A stretch of 14,414 bases of DNA from JACKPD01 sp034003145 (GCA_034003145.1 JAVEZE010000066.1:1-14414), one strand, 5' to 3'; numbered from the stretch's first letter, positions 6,926 to 13,074 are shown. Numbers and translations: made by a program. Notes: generated by a model not told the origin, from the letters alone.

Positions 6926-8097
6926 TGCTGATTTTTAGACTTGCGTTTAGAAATATATATGGTGCAGGGCTGCGCACGTGGCTTAATGTGATAGCGCTCT
7001 CCTTCTCTTTTGTCGCGATTATATACATGCAGGGACTTTACAACGGTATGAGCGACCAGATGGAAAGAATAACTCAGGAAGCAGAGTATGCAGGCGGGCA
7101 GTACTGGCACAACAGCTATGACCCTTTTGATCCACTTACGCTTGAGGATGCGCATGGAAGGCTGCCGGAAAATCTTCAGAATCTTATCGACAGGGGAGAG
7201 GCGATGCCGATCCTTATCAGATCTGCAACCATATATCCGGGCGGAAGGTTTCAGAATGCGATGCTTAAGGGGATATCACCTGATCAGAAAATACTTTCCA
7301 TTCCTTCCAATGTGCTTGAAAACAGTGACAGTGTTATTCCCGCGCTTATCGGCGGCAGAATGGCAAAAAACACAGGACTTAAAAAAGGGGATTATGTCAC
7401 TGTCAGGTGGCGCGATACGAACGGGACTTTTGATGCTGATGAAATATTTATTACAGAAGTAATGAAGACTGACGCATCCGGTATTGACAGCGGACAGCTC
7501 TGGATACCGATTGAAAAGATGCGGGAGATGATGGATATGAGAGATGAGGCAACAATTGTTGTTCTTGAGAGTGGCTCGCAGTTTGCGGAAAAAGCTGAAG
7601 GCTGGAATCACAAGGATCTTGATTTTCTTATGCAGGATGTCAGGGCCCTGTTTCTTACCAAATCCATAGGCGGAAGCGTTTTTTACATCATTCTGCTGCT
7701 GCTTGCAATGCTTGCCCTCTTTGACACGCAGATACTTTCCATATTCAGGCGGAGAAAAGAGATGGGGACCCTCATGGCGCTCGGCATGACGAGGGGGCAG
7801 CTTATCAGGCTTTTTACACTTGAAGGTTCCATACACGCGGTGCTTGCCGCGGTTGTCGCGGCCATTTATGGAATACCGCTTTTAATATATTCAGCAAAGA
7901 CAGGATTCGGCCTTCCGGAGGCAACTGACGATTTCGGCCTTTCGATGGGAAACAGGATATTCCCCACTTTTACAGCAGCGCTTATTGCCGGAACAGTCCT
8001 GCTTGTTTTGATCGTAACAACAATTGTCAGCTATCTGCCTACCAGAAGAATAGCAAAACTTGAACCGACTGACGCGCTAAGGGGTAAAATGACATGA
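6925..8097 (+). CDS. FtsX/LolC-type ABC permease, first subunit
   Basis: The 390-residue membrane protein has the MacB/FtsX layout. There is one N-terminal membrane helix (about 16-35), then a periplasmic domain of about 200 residues, then three helices near the C-terminus (about 252-272, 302-323 and 350-375). The cytoplasmic loop RRRKEMGTLMALGMTR is the hallmark coupling segment of this superfamily, and the end reads RRIAKLEPTDALRG. ATG 6925 lies 6 nt after GGAGG (6914-6918); the GTG at 6922 is too close to that site. It overlaps the ATPase gene at its start and the second permease gene at its end (ATGA). It would pair with the next gene product as a heterodimer, as LolC and LolE do. Confidence 0.88.
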   Translation: MLIFRLAFRNIYGAGLRTWLNVIALSFSFVAIIYMQGLYNGMSDQMERITQEAEYAGGQYWHNSYDPFDPLTLEDAHGRLPENLQNLIDRGEAMPILIRSATIYPGGRFQNAMLKGISPDQKILSIPSNVLENSDSVIPALIGGRMAKNTGLKKGDYVTVRWRDTNGTFDADEIFITEVMKTDASGIDSGQLWIPIEKMREMMDMRDEATIVVLESGSQFAEKAEGWNHKDLDFLMQDVRALFLTKSIGGSVFYIILLLLAMLALFDTQILSIFRRRKEMGTLMALGMTRGQLIRLFTLEGSIHAVLAAVVAAIYGIPLLIYSAKTGFGLPEATDDFGLSMGNRIFPTFTAALIAGTVLLVLIVTTIVSYLPTRRIAKLEPTDALRGKMT

Positions 8098-9368
8098 TAA
8101 AGTTTTTAATAAAAGGGCTTATACGCGACCGCTCACGCTCACTCTTTCCTGTATTGACTGTCTTTTCAGGGGTATTCCTTGCTGTTTTTCTTTATTCTTT
8201 TATGAACGGTGTTATTGTTGACATGATCAACTCGACAGCTCGCTATCAAAGTGGTCATGTTAAAATCATGTCCAAGGCCTATGCCGCAGAGTCAAACCAA
8301 ACTCCGAATGATCTTGCCCTTACCGGGATCAGGGAAATAACTAAAAGACTTAAGGATGATTATCCTGAAATGCTCTGGACCCCAAGGATTAAATTCGGCG
8401 GCCTTCTTGATATTCCTGATTCCGGCGGTGAAACAAAAGCTCAAGGACCAGTCACAGGGATGGCGGTTGATCTTTTTTCTCCATCAAGTCCTGAATGGGA
8501 ACTTCTAAAGATAGAAAAATCCATCATACAGGGGCGCATACCCAAAGAAAAAGGAGAAATCCTTATCGGTGATGAGTTTGCAAAGAAGCTTAATATCGGC
8601 CCCGGCGATACAGCAACTCTTATAAGCTCAACCATGTTTGGAAGCATGGCAATGGCTAACTTTAAGATTGCAGGGACAGTAAAATTCGGAGTTGCAGCAA
8701 TGGATAAAGGGGCAATATTTGCCGATATCACAGATATTCAAAACACTCTTGATATGGAAGATACAGCCGGCGAGCTGCTCGGGTTTTTCCCTGATGATAT
8801 CTACAATGATAAAAAAGCAATTGATATCGCCGCCTCTTTCAACAGGGATTTTAAAAATGCTGATGATAAATTCTCTCCCCTGATGACAACTCTGCCTGTT
8901 GAAAGCGGGCTTGTTGACTACCTGACGATGATCGATTCAATGGGAGTAATCATAGTCTCCATTTTTATCGCAGCAATGTCGATAGTACTCTGGAATGCAG
9001 GGCTTATGGGAAGTCTCAGACGGTACGGGGAAATTGGGGTAAGGCTTGCGGTAGGTGAGAGCAAGAGCCATGTTTATAAAACCCTTATTTTTGAATCATT
9101 TTTTATAGGAATCTTTGGTTCCGTTTTGGGAACTGCTGCAGGAGTCGGGATTTCGTATCTTATGCAGATCTATGGACTTAATTTTGATTTCCTGTTCAAG
9201 AATTCATCCATGATGATTTCAAGTGTCTACCGCGCCCGCGTAAGCGCAGGCAGTTTTTTTATAGGATTTATTCCCGGAATATTTTCAACTGTCTTAGGTA
9301 CTTCTATTGCAGGCATCGGTATCTACAAAAGAGAGACTGCCAATTTATTCAAGGAGCTTGAAGTATGA
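8094..9368 (+). CDS. FtsX/LolC-type ABC permease, second subunit
   Basis: The 424-residue protein has the same topology as its neighbour: an N-terminal helix (about 18-38), a large periplasmic domain, and three C-terminal helices (about 283-308, 335-358 and 390-412). Its coupling loop reads LRRYGEIGVRLAVGES, a weaker version of the family's RR-x-EIG-x-x-x-ALG motif. An early RYQSGHVKIMSKAY segment matches the start of the MacB_PCD domain. The sequence is clearly different from the first permease, so this is a two-permease (LolC/LolE-like) transporter rather than a MacB homodimer. AAGGGG near 8079-8084 and ATGA overlaps on both sides point to coupled translation. Confidence 0.88.
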   Translation: MIKFLIKGLIRDRSRSLFPVLTVFSGVFLAVFLYSFMNGVIVDMINSTARYQSGHVKIMSKAYAAESNQTPNDLALTGIREITKRLKDDYPEMLWTPRIKFGGLLDIPDSGGETKAQGPVTGMAVDLFSPSSPEWELLKIEKSIIQGRIPKEKGEILIGDEFAKKLNIGPGDTATLISSTMFGSMAMANFKIAGTVKFGVAAMDKGAIFADITDIQNTLDMEDTAGELLGFFPDDIYNDKKAIDIAASFNRDFKNADDKFSPLMTTLPVESGLVDYLTMIDSMGVIIVSIFIAAMSIVLWNAGLMGSLRRYGEIGVRLAVGESKSHVYKTLIFESFFIGIFGSVLGTAAGVGISYLMQIYGLNFDFLFKNSSMMISSVYRARVSAGSFFIGFIPGIFSTVLGTSIAGIGIYKRETANLFKELEV

Positions 9369-10105
9369 AATATATAACACTGATTTTTTTCCTGATATCA
9401 CCAGCACTTCTTTTTTCTCAAACTAATCCTTCGCCAGGTGAAATACTAAAAAAGATAGATGATAACACAATATCGGACAGCAAGGTCGTGATATCAGAGA
9501 TGGTAATACACGGAAGACGGGGAGAGCGGACTGTAAAGGCAAAATCATGGCAGAGAAACATCGACGACACATTTACAGAATACCTTGCCCCTGCACGGGA
9601 AAAAGGGACAAAGATGCTAAAGCTTGGAGACCAGCTCTGGACATACTCCCCCTCAACTGACAGGACAATAATGATAAGCGGGCACATGCTGCGACAGTCG
9701 GTAATGGGATCTGACCTTTCCTACGAAGACATGATGGAAGACCCTTATCTTGGTAACCTCTATGACGGGGTAATTACAGAATCAGATGAAATCGGCGGAC
9801 GGGATGTGTGGGTAATGGAGCTTAATGCCAAAGCTGATAATACCGCCTACGCGAAGAGAAAAATATGGGTGGATAAAGAGCGTTATCTGATATTAAAGGA
9901 AAATCTTTATGCAAAGAGCGGAAAACTTCTTAAACAGATCGATATCCATTCTGTTGAACAGATTGAGGGGAGGTGGGTAGCAACATCAGCGACCTACAAG
10001 GATGTACTTAAGGAAGGGAAGGGGACAGAGATGATACTTGATTCCATCTCCTTTGATGAGGAAGTCCCTGATTACATCTTTTCGAAAGCTTCCCTGCGCA
10101 AGTAA
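9365..10105 (+). CDS. LolA-like periplasmic outer-membrane lipoprotein-sorting protein
   Basis: The 246-residue protein has a short signal peptide ending near LLFSQ. The mature part follows the LolA-like 'outer membrane lipoprotein-sorting protein' (PF17131-type) pattern: GERTVKAKSWQRN, then EYLAPAREKGTKMLKLGDQL, then WTYSPSTDRTIMISG, then QSVMGSDLSYEDM, and later strands ending in YIFSKASL. Such proteins have a half-barrel that shields lipid chains in the periplasm and are often encoded beside RND or ABC exporters. AAGGAG (9351-9356) lies 8 nt before the ATG, which overlaps the permease stop (ATGA). It lacks a lipobox, so it should be soluble. It likely ferries the ABC transporter's lipidic substrate towards the barrel or outer membrane. 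Confidence 0.85.
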   Translation: MKYITLIFFLISPALLFSQTNPSPGEILKKIDDNTISDSKVVISEMVIHGRRGERTVKAKSWQRNIDDTFTEYLAPAREKGTKMLKLGDQLWTYSPSTDRTIMISGHMLRQSVMGSDLSYEDMMEDPYLGNLYDGVITESDEIGGRDVWVMELNAKADNTAYAKRKIWVDKERYLILKENLYAKSGKLLKQIDIHSVEQIEGRWVATSATYKDVLKEGKGTEMILDSISFDEEVPDYIFSKASLRK

Positions 10106-10107
10106 TC

Positions 10108-10259
10108 AACGGCAGTCTGCTTTTTTATCGATTGTATTTTCTTGCCAGTACAAAGCCAAATCTCAAGCTTAAGTATTTCAAAATCATCAAGGAACTGCTC
10201 AAGATACTCTCTTTTTTCTTCCTTGCTTTGTTATTCCGGTAAATGCGCTTTTGAATGCA
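10108..10259 (-). pseudogene. Decayed Avd (DGR accessory four-helix-bundle) gene relic
   Basis: Minus-strand translation gives IYRNNKARKK, then after a frame change in an A-rich run near 10210-10220, REYLEQFLDDFEILKLEI and WLCTGKKIQSIKKQ. From memory this follows the central part of Avd-family proteins (RANKARDKREYLEEFLDDFE-like), the four-helix-bundle partners of DGR reverse transcriptases. The N-terminal third is missing and the C-terminal end runs into the 3' end of the LolA-like gene, so it cannot encode a full protein. It sits downstream of the DUF1566 lipoprotein on the same strand, the usual variable protein-avd order, although a terminator now separates them. Confidence 0.6.
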
Positions 10260-10298
10260 GGTAAATCATAGTATATCGTCATGGAAAAAACTATCGAA

Positions 10299-10336
10299 CA
10301 AGGGGGCTATAATAGCCCCCTTGAAAACTTTTTTTT
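10299..10336. terminator. Strong intrinsic terminator, possibly bidirectional
   Basis: A perfect 11-bp stem (10299-10309 with 10313-10323; core AAGGGGGCTA / TAGCCCCCTT) closes a 3-nt loop. Eight T (10329-10336) follow after 5 nt on the plus strand. On the minus strand a run of six T begins about 8 nt after the stem. It lies between the LolA-like gene and the convergent DUF1566 lipoprotein gene and probably ends both transcripts. Confidence 0.88.
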
Positions 10337-10388
10337 AATTGTTGAATAGTTAAATTGCTAAGCTCACTGGTGTTTTAGAAATCGTCGC

Positions 10389-10988
10389 TTAAAAAGATCG
10401 GACAGCCCGAACACTGGTCGAGCTGCTCTTGTTCATGTGGGTTTGGGGGCCAGAGAAGAAACTCTGGTACCACGCAAGAGCAGCAGTATTCTCAGACGAA
10501 CTCCAATAACCGTATCCACCAGTAGCGAAATCGCCAGCACCGCTGTTGTTTCCGGCTCCATCATCAACCAGGTTGTCCCATATAGCTTTCAGCTCATCTT
10601 TAGAGGGCAAAAACCAGTCGGTAAGTTCGCCACCTGTATAGTCTCTGCATATTTTTGCCGCACTTCCGGTATGGCCTGTTTGGGCGATAATAGCATCTGT
10701 ATTTGCCGAACCAGTCCCTATTTCAGCTGGTAGTGCAGTACTCCCATTTGCAAATCCACTATAGTTATTACTCCATACAGTCCCTGTGTCCTGATCCACC
10801 GGCGCTACCTCAAGCCCATGCAGCCCGCCATCTGTTACATAGAATACAATACCTACTCCGCTTGGCCCTTTATCACCTATGGCGTATTTTGCAGGAACTG
10901 AATCATCAGACCCATCAATAGAGCAGCCGATCATCAATAAAGTTGCCGAAAGTAATAAAAATGCTGCAAGTTTTAATTGAATCTTCAT
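10389..10988 (-). CDS. DUF1566-domain lipoprotein, candidate DGR variable protein
   Basis: The 199-residue lipoprotein begins MKIQLKLAAFLLLSATLLMI followed by Gly and the lipidated Cys22 (relaxed lipobox). A short Ser/Asp linker leads to a DUF1566 (Lcl-type, C-type-lectin-like) domain: IGDKGPSGVGIVFYV, then DWFLPSKDELKAIWDNL, then YGYWSSSENTAALAWYQSF, ending SVRAVRSF. DUF1566 C-termini are known hypervariable targets of DGRs, and this one shows the expected pattern (see the variable-region entry). AAGGAG (11003-10998) lies 9 nt before the ATG. It should be displayed on a membrane, plausibly the outer surface, as a binding protein. Ligand unknown. Confidence 0.85.
   Translation of the reverse strand: MKIQLKLAAFLLLSATLLMIGCSIDGSDDSVPAKYAIGDKGPSGVGIVFYVTDGGLHGLEVAPVDQDTGTVWSNNYSGFANGSTALPAEIGTGSANTDAIIAQTGHTGSAAKICRDYTGGELTDWFLPSKDELKAIWDNLVDDGAGNNSGAGDFATGGYGYWSSSENTAALAWYQSFFSGPQTHMNKSSSTSVRAVRSF
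10392..10508 (-). other. Candidate DGR variable region (VR) in the DUF1566 lipoprotein
   Basis: From TATTGG to the end the codons alternate between fixed ones (TGG, GAG, GCG TGG, GTT CGG GCT GTC CGA) and a cluster of unrelated residues whose codons often end in C: TAC, TTC, CCC, ACC, CAC, AAC, AGC, AGC, ACC. This is what A-to-N mutagenesis of AAC codons in a template would produce. The template repeat is not in the window, so the call rests on codon pattern and family knowledge. Confidence 0.5.
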
Positions 10989-11027
10989 AAATATAATCTC
11001 CTTTAAAAATTAATTGTCTTTTCTCAG

Positions 11028-11063
11028 TGGATGAAGACATGAAAAACATGATATTTCCATCCA
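11028..11063 (-). promoter_or_regulatory. Leader hairpin of the DUF1566 lipoprotein mRNA
   Basis: TGGATG (11028-11033) pairs with CATCCA (11058-11063). Inside, CATG (11038-11041) pairs with CATG (11047-11050). It lies between the promoter and the ribosome-binding site and matches, in position and outer sequence, the leader hairpin of the second lipoprotein gene. Confidence 0.4.
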
Positions 11064-11078
11064 ATCATTTTATATATA

Positions 11079-11107
11079 AGCATAGTAGTTGTATATGATA
11101 TTATCAA
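11079..11107 (-). promoter_or_regulatory. Sigma70-type promoter of the DUF1566 lipoprotein gene
   Basis: TTGATA (11107-11102), a 17-nt spacer and TATGCT (11084-11079) on the minus strand. The spacer, which begins ATATCATA, and both hexamers are conserved in the promoter upstream of the other lipoprotein gene (11994-12022), which supports function. Confidence 0.75.
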
Positions 11108-11123
11108 TTATTCTTTACTTTTT

Positions 11124-11276
11124 TTCATTTTGTTTTTTGATATTGGGGTTGAAAACTTGCGGGTGGTGGCGGAGAAACTCTATATGGAAATTGGCGAGGC
11201 TATATTGGAAATATTATTTGGGATTAACAGGAGATACTTTGGCGCCATTGGGGTGTGTTACTGTCAGAACTGCTGA
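11124..11276 (+). repeat. Copy 1 of a duplicated ~150-bp block (coding-relic-like)
   Basis: This block matches 12094-12243 over most of its length, with one 1-nt gap in the core and about five bases missing near its start. The plus-strand frame from 11151 to TGA 11274-11276 reads ENLRVVAEKLYMEIGEA, later RRYFGAIGVCYCQNC and stop. Differences from copy 2 often fall at third codon positions (GGC/GGT, AGG/AGA, GCG/GCA), as expected if both descend from a protein-coding 3' end. No start codon with a ribosome-binding site is visible, and the upstream part of the frame runs through the divergent promoter. I do not recognise the family. It holds no minus-strand gene. Confidence 0.8.
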
Positions 11277-11305
11277 AGCAATTGCTACTCAGCAGTTCTG
11301 TTTTT
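11265..11305 (+). terminator. Hairpin terminator after the copy 1 relic
   Basis: CAGAACTGCTGA (11265-11276) pairs perfectly with TCAGCAGTTCTG (11289-11300). The loop contains its own palindrome AGCAATTGCT, and five T follow directly. The left arm includes the stop codon of the relic frame. Copy 2 has lost the right arm. Confidence 0.75.
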
Positions 11306-11327
11306 GACTGTGACAGCGGCTGCAATG

Positions 11328-11351
11328 GAATAACTGCCGCCGCAGTTATTC
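11328..11351 (-). terminator. Hairpin at the lipoprotein gene stop codon
   Basis: GAATAACTGC (11328-11337) pairs perfectly with GCAGTTATTC (11342-11351) around a 4-nt loop. The stop codon of the minus-strand lipoprotein gene lies in the stem. No T-run follows on the minus strand, so it may protect the mRNA 3' end rather than terminate transcription. Confidence 0.5.
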
Positions 11352-11906
11352 TTCGAAGAAAACGTTGACAGGTCCGGTATAGGAGAATACTGCCGGTCCG
11401 TTGTCAGCTGTCTGTAGGGTGCCGTTGATAGTGTAGATTGATCCATCTATGCTGATGGTGAATAATGAGCCTGCGGTGATCGGATCAGGAGGGAGACTGC
11501 TACCATTCACAACGGTAATGATTTCCGATTCAGCGGAAAATGTATTCGGCCCCGGAGTTGTGTCGTTTGTCCAATTGTATGTCCCTTCAGTGACTTCAGA
11601 TGTGCTGAAAAATGTCTCCAGATAGATAATCATTCCAGAACCTGACTCGTTGTTGACATCTATTCCGTCAGTGTATATGTGTATGTCGGTGTTATAAGCA
11701 CTTCCGACAGGTCCTAATTTATCGAAGGCAAGCTGAGTCAGAGATGTAGTTTTCCCCATATACTCCAGCTCTCCGGTTCCTGATGTACCGCTGCTGTCGC
11801 TGCTGCCGCTGTTGTCGCAGCCGGTAAATATGACCGCGATAGTGAGAATGACGCTGAGAAGAAGGGAGATTTTGCTCTTTTGTCTTGATTTACGTGAAAC
11901 GGTCAT
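11346..11906 (-). CDS. Small beta-rich lipoprotein of unknown function
   Basis: The start was set at ATG 11906: GGAGG (11918-11914) lies 7 nt upstream, and the product then starts with a basic n-region (MTVSRKSRQKSK) and a hydrophobic core ending VIFTG before Cys30. The frame is open 21 codons further upstream, but that part is the mRNA leader. The 186-residue lipoprotein has a Ser/Gly linker, then a domain of alternating short strands (IHIYTDGID, GMIIYLETFF, LFTISIDGSIYTINGTL, ending SYTGPVNVFFEE), probably a beta sandwich or small barrel. It resembles small surface lipoproteins of spirochetes and Bacteroidetes, but I recognise no named family. It shares its promoter, leader hairpin and upstream block with the DUF1566 lipoprotein, but not its coding sequence. 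Confidence 0.75.
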   Translation of the reverse strand: MTVSRKSRQKSKISLLLSVILTIAVIFTGCDNSGSSDSSGTSGTGELEYMGKTTSLTQLAFDKLGPVGSAYNTDIHIYTDGIDVNNESGSGMIIYLETFFSTSEVTEGTYNWTNDTTPGPNTFSAESEIITVVNGSSLPPDPITAGSLFTISIDGSIYTINGTLQTADNGPAVFSYTGPVNVFFEE

Positions 11907-11939
11907 ATAGTGACCTCCTCTTAAATTATTTATTTTCTG

Positions 11940-11980
11940 AGTGGATGAAAAACATGAAGTAGATGTCATCTTTATCCACT
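11940..11980 (-). promoter_or_regulatory. Leader hairpin of the second lipoprotein mRNA
   Basis: AGTGGAT (11940-11946) pairs with ATCCACT (11974-11980), and GATG/CATC form an inner stem near 11962-11970. It occupies the same place as the leader hairpin of the DUF1566 gene, and a GTGGATGAA stretch on the plus strand is common to both. Confidence 0.45.
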
Positions 11981-11993
11981 ATTTTTATATATA

Positions 11994-12022
11994 ATCATAG
12001 AAGTTAGGTATGATATAGTCAA
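11994..12022 (-). promoter_or_regulatory. Sigma70-type promoter of the second lipoprotein gene
   Basis: TTGACT (12022-12017), a 17-nt spacer and TATGAT (11999-11994) on the minus strand, each hexamer 5/6. The spacer starts ATATCATA, as in the promoter at 11079-11107. Transcription should start near 11987, giving a leader of about 80 nt. Confidence 0.8.
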
Positions 12023-12093
12023 TTATTATTTTATTTTTTTTTCCCCATATTTAATAGATGGAAAAGATGGTAAATAAAGATGTGCTTCATTCA

Positions 12094-12243
12094 TTTCATT
12101 TTGCTGATAGGGGATTGAAAACTTGCTGGAGGTGGCAGAGAAACTCTATATGGAAATTGGTGATGCCGGAATGGATTCATTATTTTGACAGTAGCAGAAG
12201 ATACTTTGGTGCCATTGGGGTGTGTTACTGTCAGAACTGCTAA
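12094..12243 (+). repeat. Copy 2 of the duplicated ~150-bp block
   Basis: It shares long identical runs with copy 1 (for example GAAACTCTATATGGAAATTGG, and the stretch from ATACTTTGG to CAGAACTGCT). The plus-strand frame reads ENLLEVAEKLYMEIGDA, then is broken by a 1-nt insertion near 12185-12190, and resumes RRYFGAIGVCYCQNC before TAA 12241-12243. Homology ends at that stop codon, where copy 1 continues into its terminator. About 60 bp (12036-12093), absent from copy 1, separate it from the promoter block. No functional gene is seen between 12023 and 12274. Confidence 0.8.
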
Positions 12244-12274
12244 CATATTGAAGTCTTAGCGCAGCTGAAACTGT

Positions 12275-12982
12275 TTATATGCTATCTTCTAAAAAACCAG
12301 GATCAATCAAGAGGATTGATTTATTCCCCAGAGATTTGATAATTCCCTTTTTCTCAAAACCTGATAGTTTGCGGCTCAAAGTTTCTCTTGTGAGACCGGC
12401 ATAGGAAGCAAGTTCTTCCCTGTTTAAAGGAAGTTTAAGCGTTATTCCCCCGGAACCTGTAACACCATACTTTTCTGCGAGTTCAAGAAGAACAAAGGCT
12501 GTCCGTGAGTCTGCGTTTCCTGCAGAGAGGTGTTGAGCAAGGTTTTCAGTGCTTGCAATACGCCTGCTTAAGCTTTCTAGTATTTTTAAAGATATTTCCG
12601 GATTTTCTTTAATAATAATATTCATTTTTCCCCTTGTAAGAGTGCAGATTGTTGTATCTTTTATCGCTTGAGCAGTGAAATTTGAGGTGTGAATATCACT
12701 AAAGATACTAAGTTCTCCGAAGAAATCTCCGTCTCTGAGAACTCTCAGAATCTGTTCCTTGCCTTCGCTATTTAATTTCGAGAGTTTAACCATCCCTTTG
12801 TTAAGAATAAAGAGGGTGTCTGATACTGTCCCCTCTCTTGCTAAAGTCTCCCCTTTTGAGTATTCCCTGTGTCCTGTGAGCTGAACAATTTTTTTCAGGT
12901 CATCATCTTTAAGCCCGTTGAAGATAGGCACTTTGGCAGCACACAGACCATGTAAACATCTTTGGCAAATAGTTTTTACCAT
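12275..12982 (-). CDS. Crp/Fnr-family regulator with an N-terminal Cys cluster
   Basis: The start was set at ATG 12982 (AAGGGG about 9 nt upstream); the longer frame runs through the promoter. The 235-residue protein begins MVKTICQRCLHGLCAAKVPI, with Cys6, Cys9 and Cys14, then a cyclic-nucleotide-fold sensor domain (about 20-140; GDFFGELSIFSD). The C-terminal winged helix (about 165-230) has the recognition segment NREELASYAGLTRETLSRKL. The cAMP-contacting Arg-Ser/Thr pair after GELSIF is replaced by SDIHTSNF, so cAMP is unlikely. The Cys cluster suggests an Fe-S, redox or metal signal, as in Fnr-like proteins. It follows a heavy-metal ATPase gene on the same strand, so it may control that exporter. 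Confidence 0.87.
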   Translation of the reverse strand: MVKTICQRCLHGLCAAKVPIFNGLKDDDLKKIVQLTGHREYSKGETLAREGTVSDTLFILNKGMVKLSKLNSEGKEQILRVLRDGDFFGELSIFSDIHTSNFTAQAIKDTTICTLTRGKMNIIIKENPEISLKILESLSRRIASTENLAQHLSAGNADSRTAFVLLELAEKYGVTGSGGITLKLPLNREELASYAGLTRETLSRKLSGFEKKGIIKSLGNKSILLIDPGFLEDSI

Positions 12983-13033
12983 AAAAAAAATCCCCTTACT
13001 GGCAATGGTAGTTCCGGTAAGAGGATATGTCAA
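12983..13033 (-). promoter_or_regulatory. Promoter, inverted repeat and T-run immediately before the Crp/Fnr gene
   Basis: TTGACA (13033-13028), a 17-nt spacer and TACCAT (13010-13005) form a plausible promoter. An imperfect 11-bp inverted repeat (13014-13024 with 12992-13002; one mismatch, one wobble) covers the spacer and flanks the -10. Its downstream arm contains the AAGGGG ribosome-binding site. A single A and then eight T separate the hairpin from the ATG. Read from the promoter, the repeat looks like an operator. Read in a transcript from the upstream ATPase gene, hairpin plus T8 looks like a terminator or attenuator that hides the ribosome-binding site. Confidence 0.55.
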
Positions 13034-13074
13034 TCTTGTGTTTGGTATATGATACTCGTAGTCTCATTATTTAC

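Noticed and set aside
11089..11307. Plus-strand ORFs at 11089-11307 and 12058-12243 as real genes
   Set aside because: They begin inside or behind the divergent promoters without ribosome sites and share only the repeated block. The frame with synonymous differences between copies is a different one, and it is broken in copy 2.
11907..11969. A 21-residue longer start for the second lipoprotein
   Set aside because: It lacks a ribosome site, would place the signal peptide internally, and lies in the hairpin leader; ATG 11906 has GGAGG at 7 nt.
11124..12243. Integron attC sites bounding lipoprotein gene cassettes
   Set aside because: No consistent GTTRRRY/RYYYAAC core pairs or overall attC-like dyad were found in either repeat copy.
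10389..12274. A DGR template repeat or reverse transcriptase in the window
   Set aside because: No second copy of the 10392-10508 sequence and no reverse transcriptase frame were seen on either strand.
12983..13033. A 17-residue longer start for the Crp/Fnr protein
   Set aside because: The TTG at 13033 is part of the -35 hexamer, and the Cys-rich N-terminus follows the better-supported ATG at 12982.
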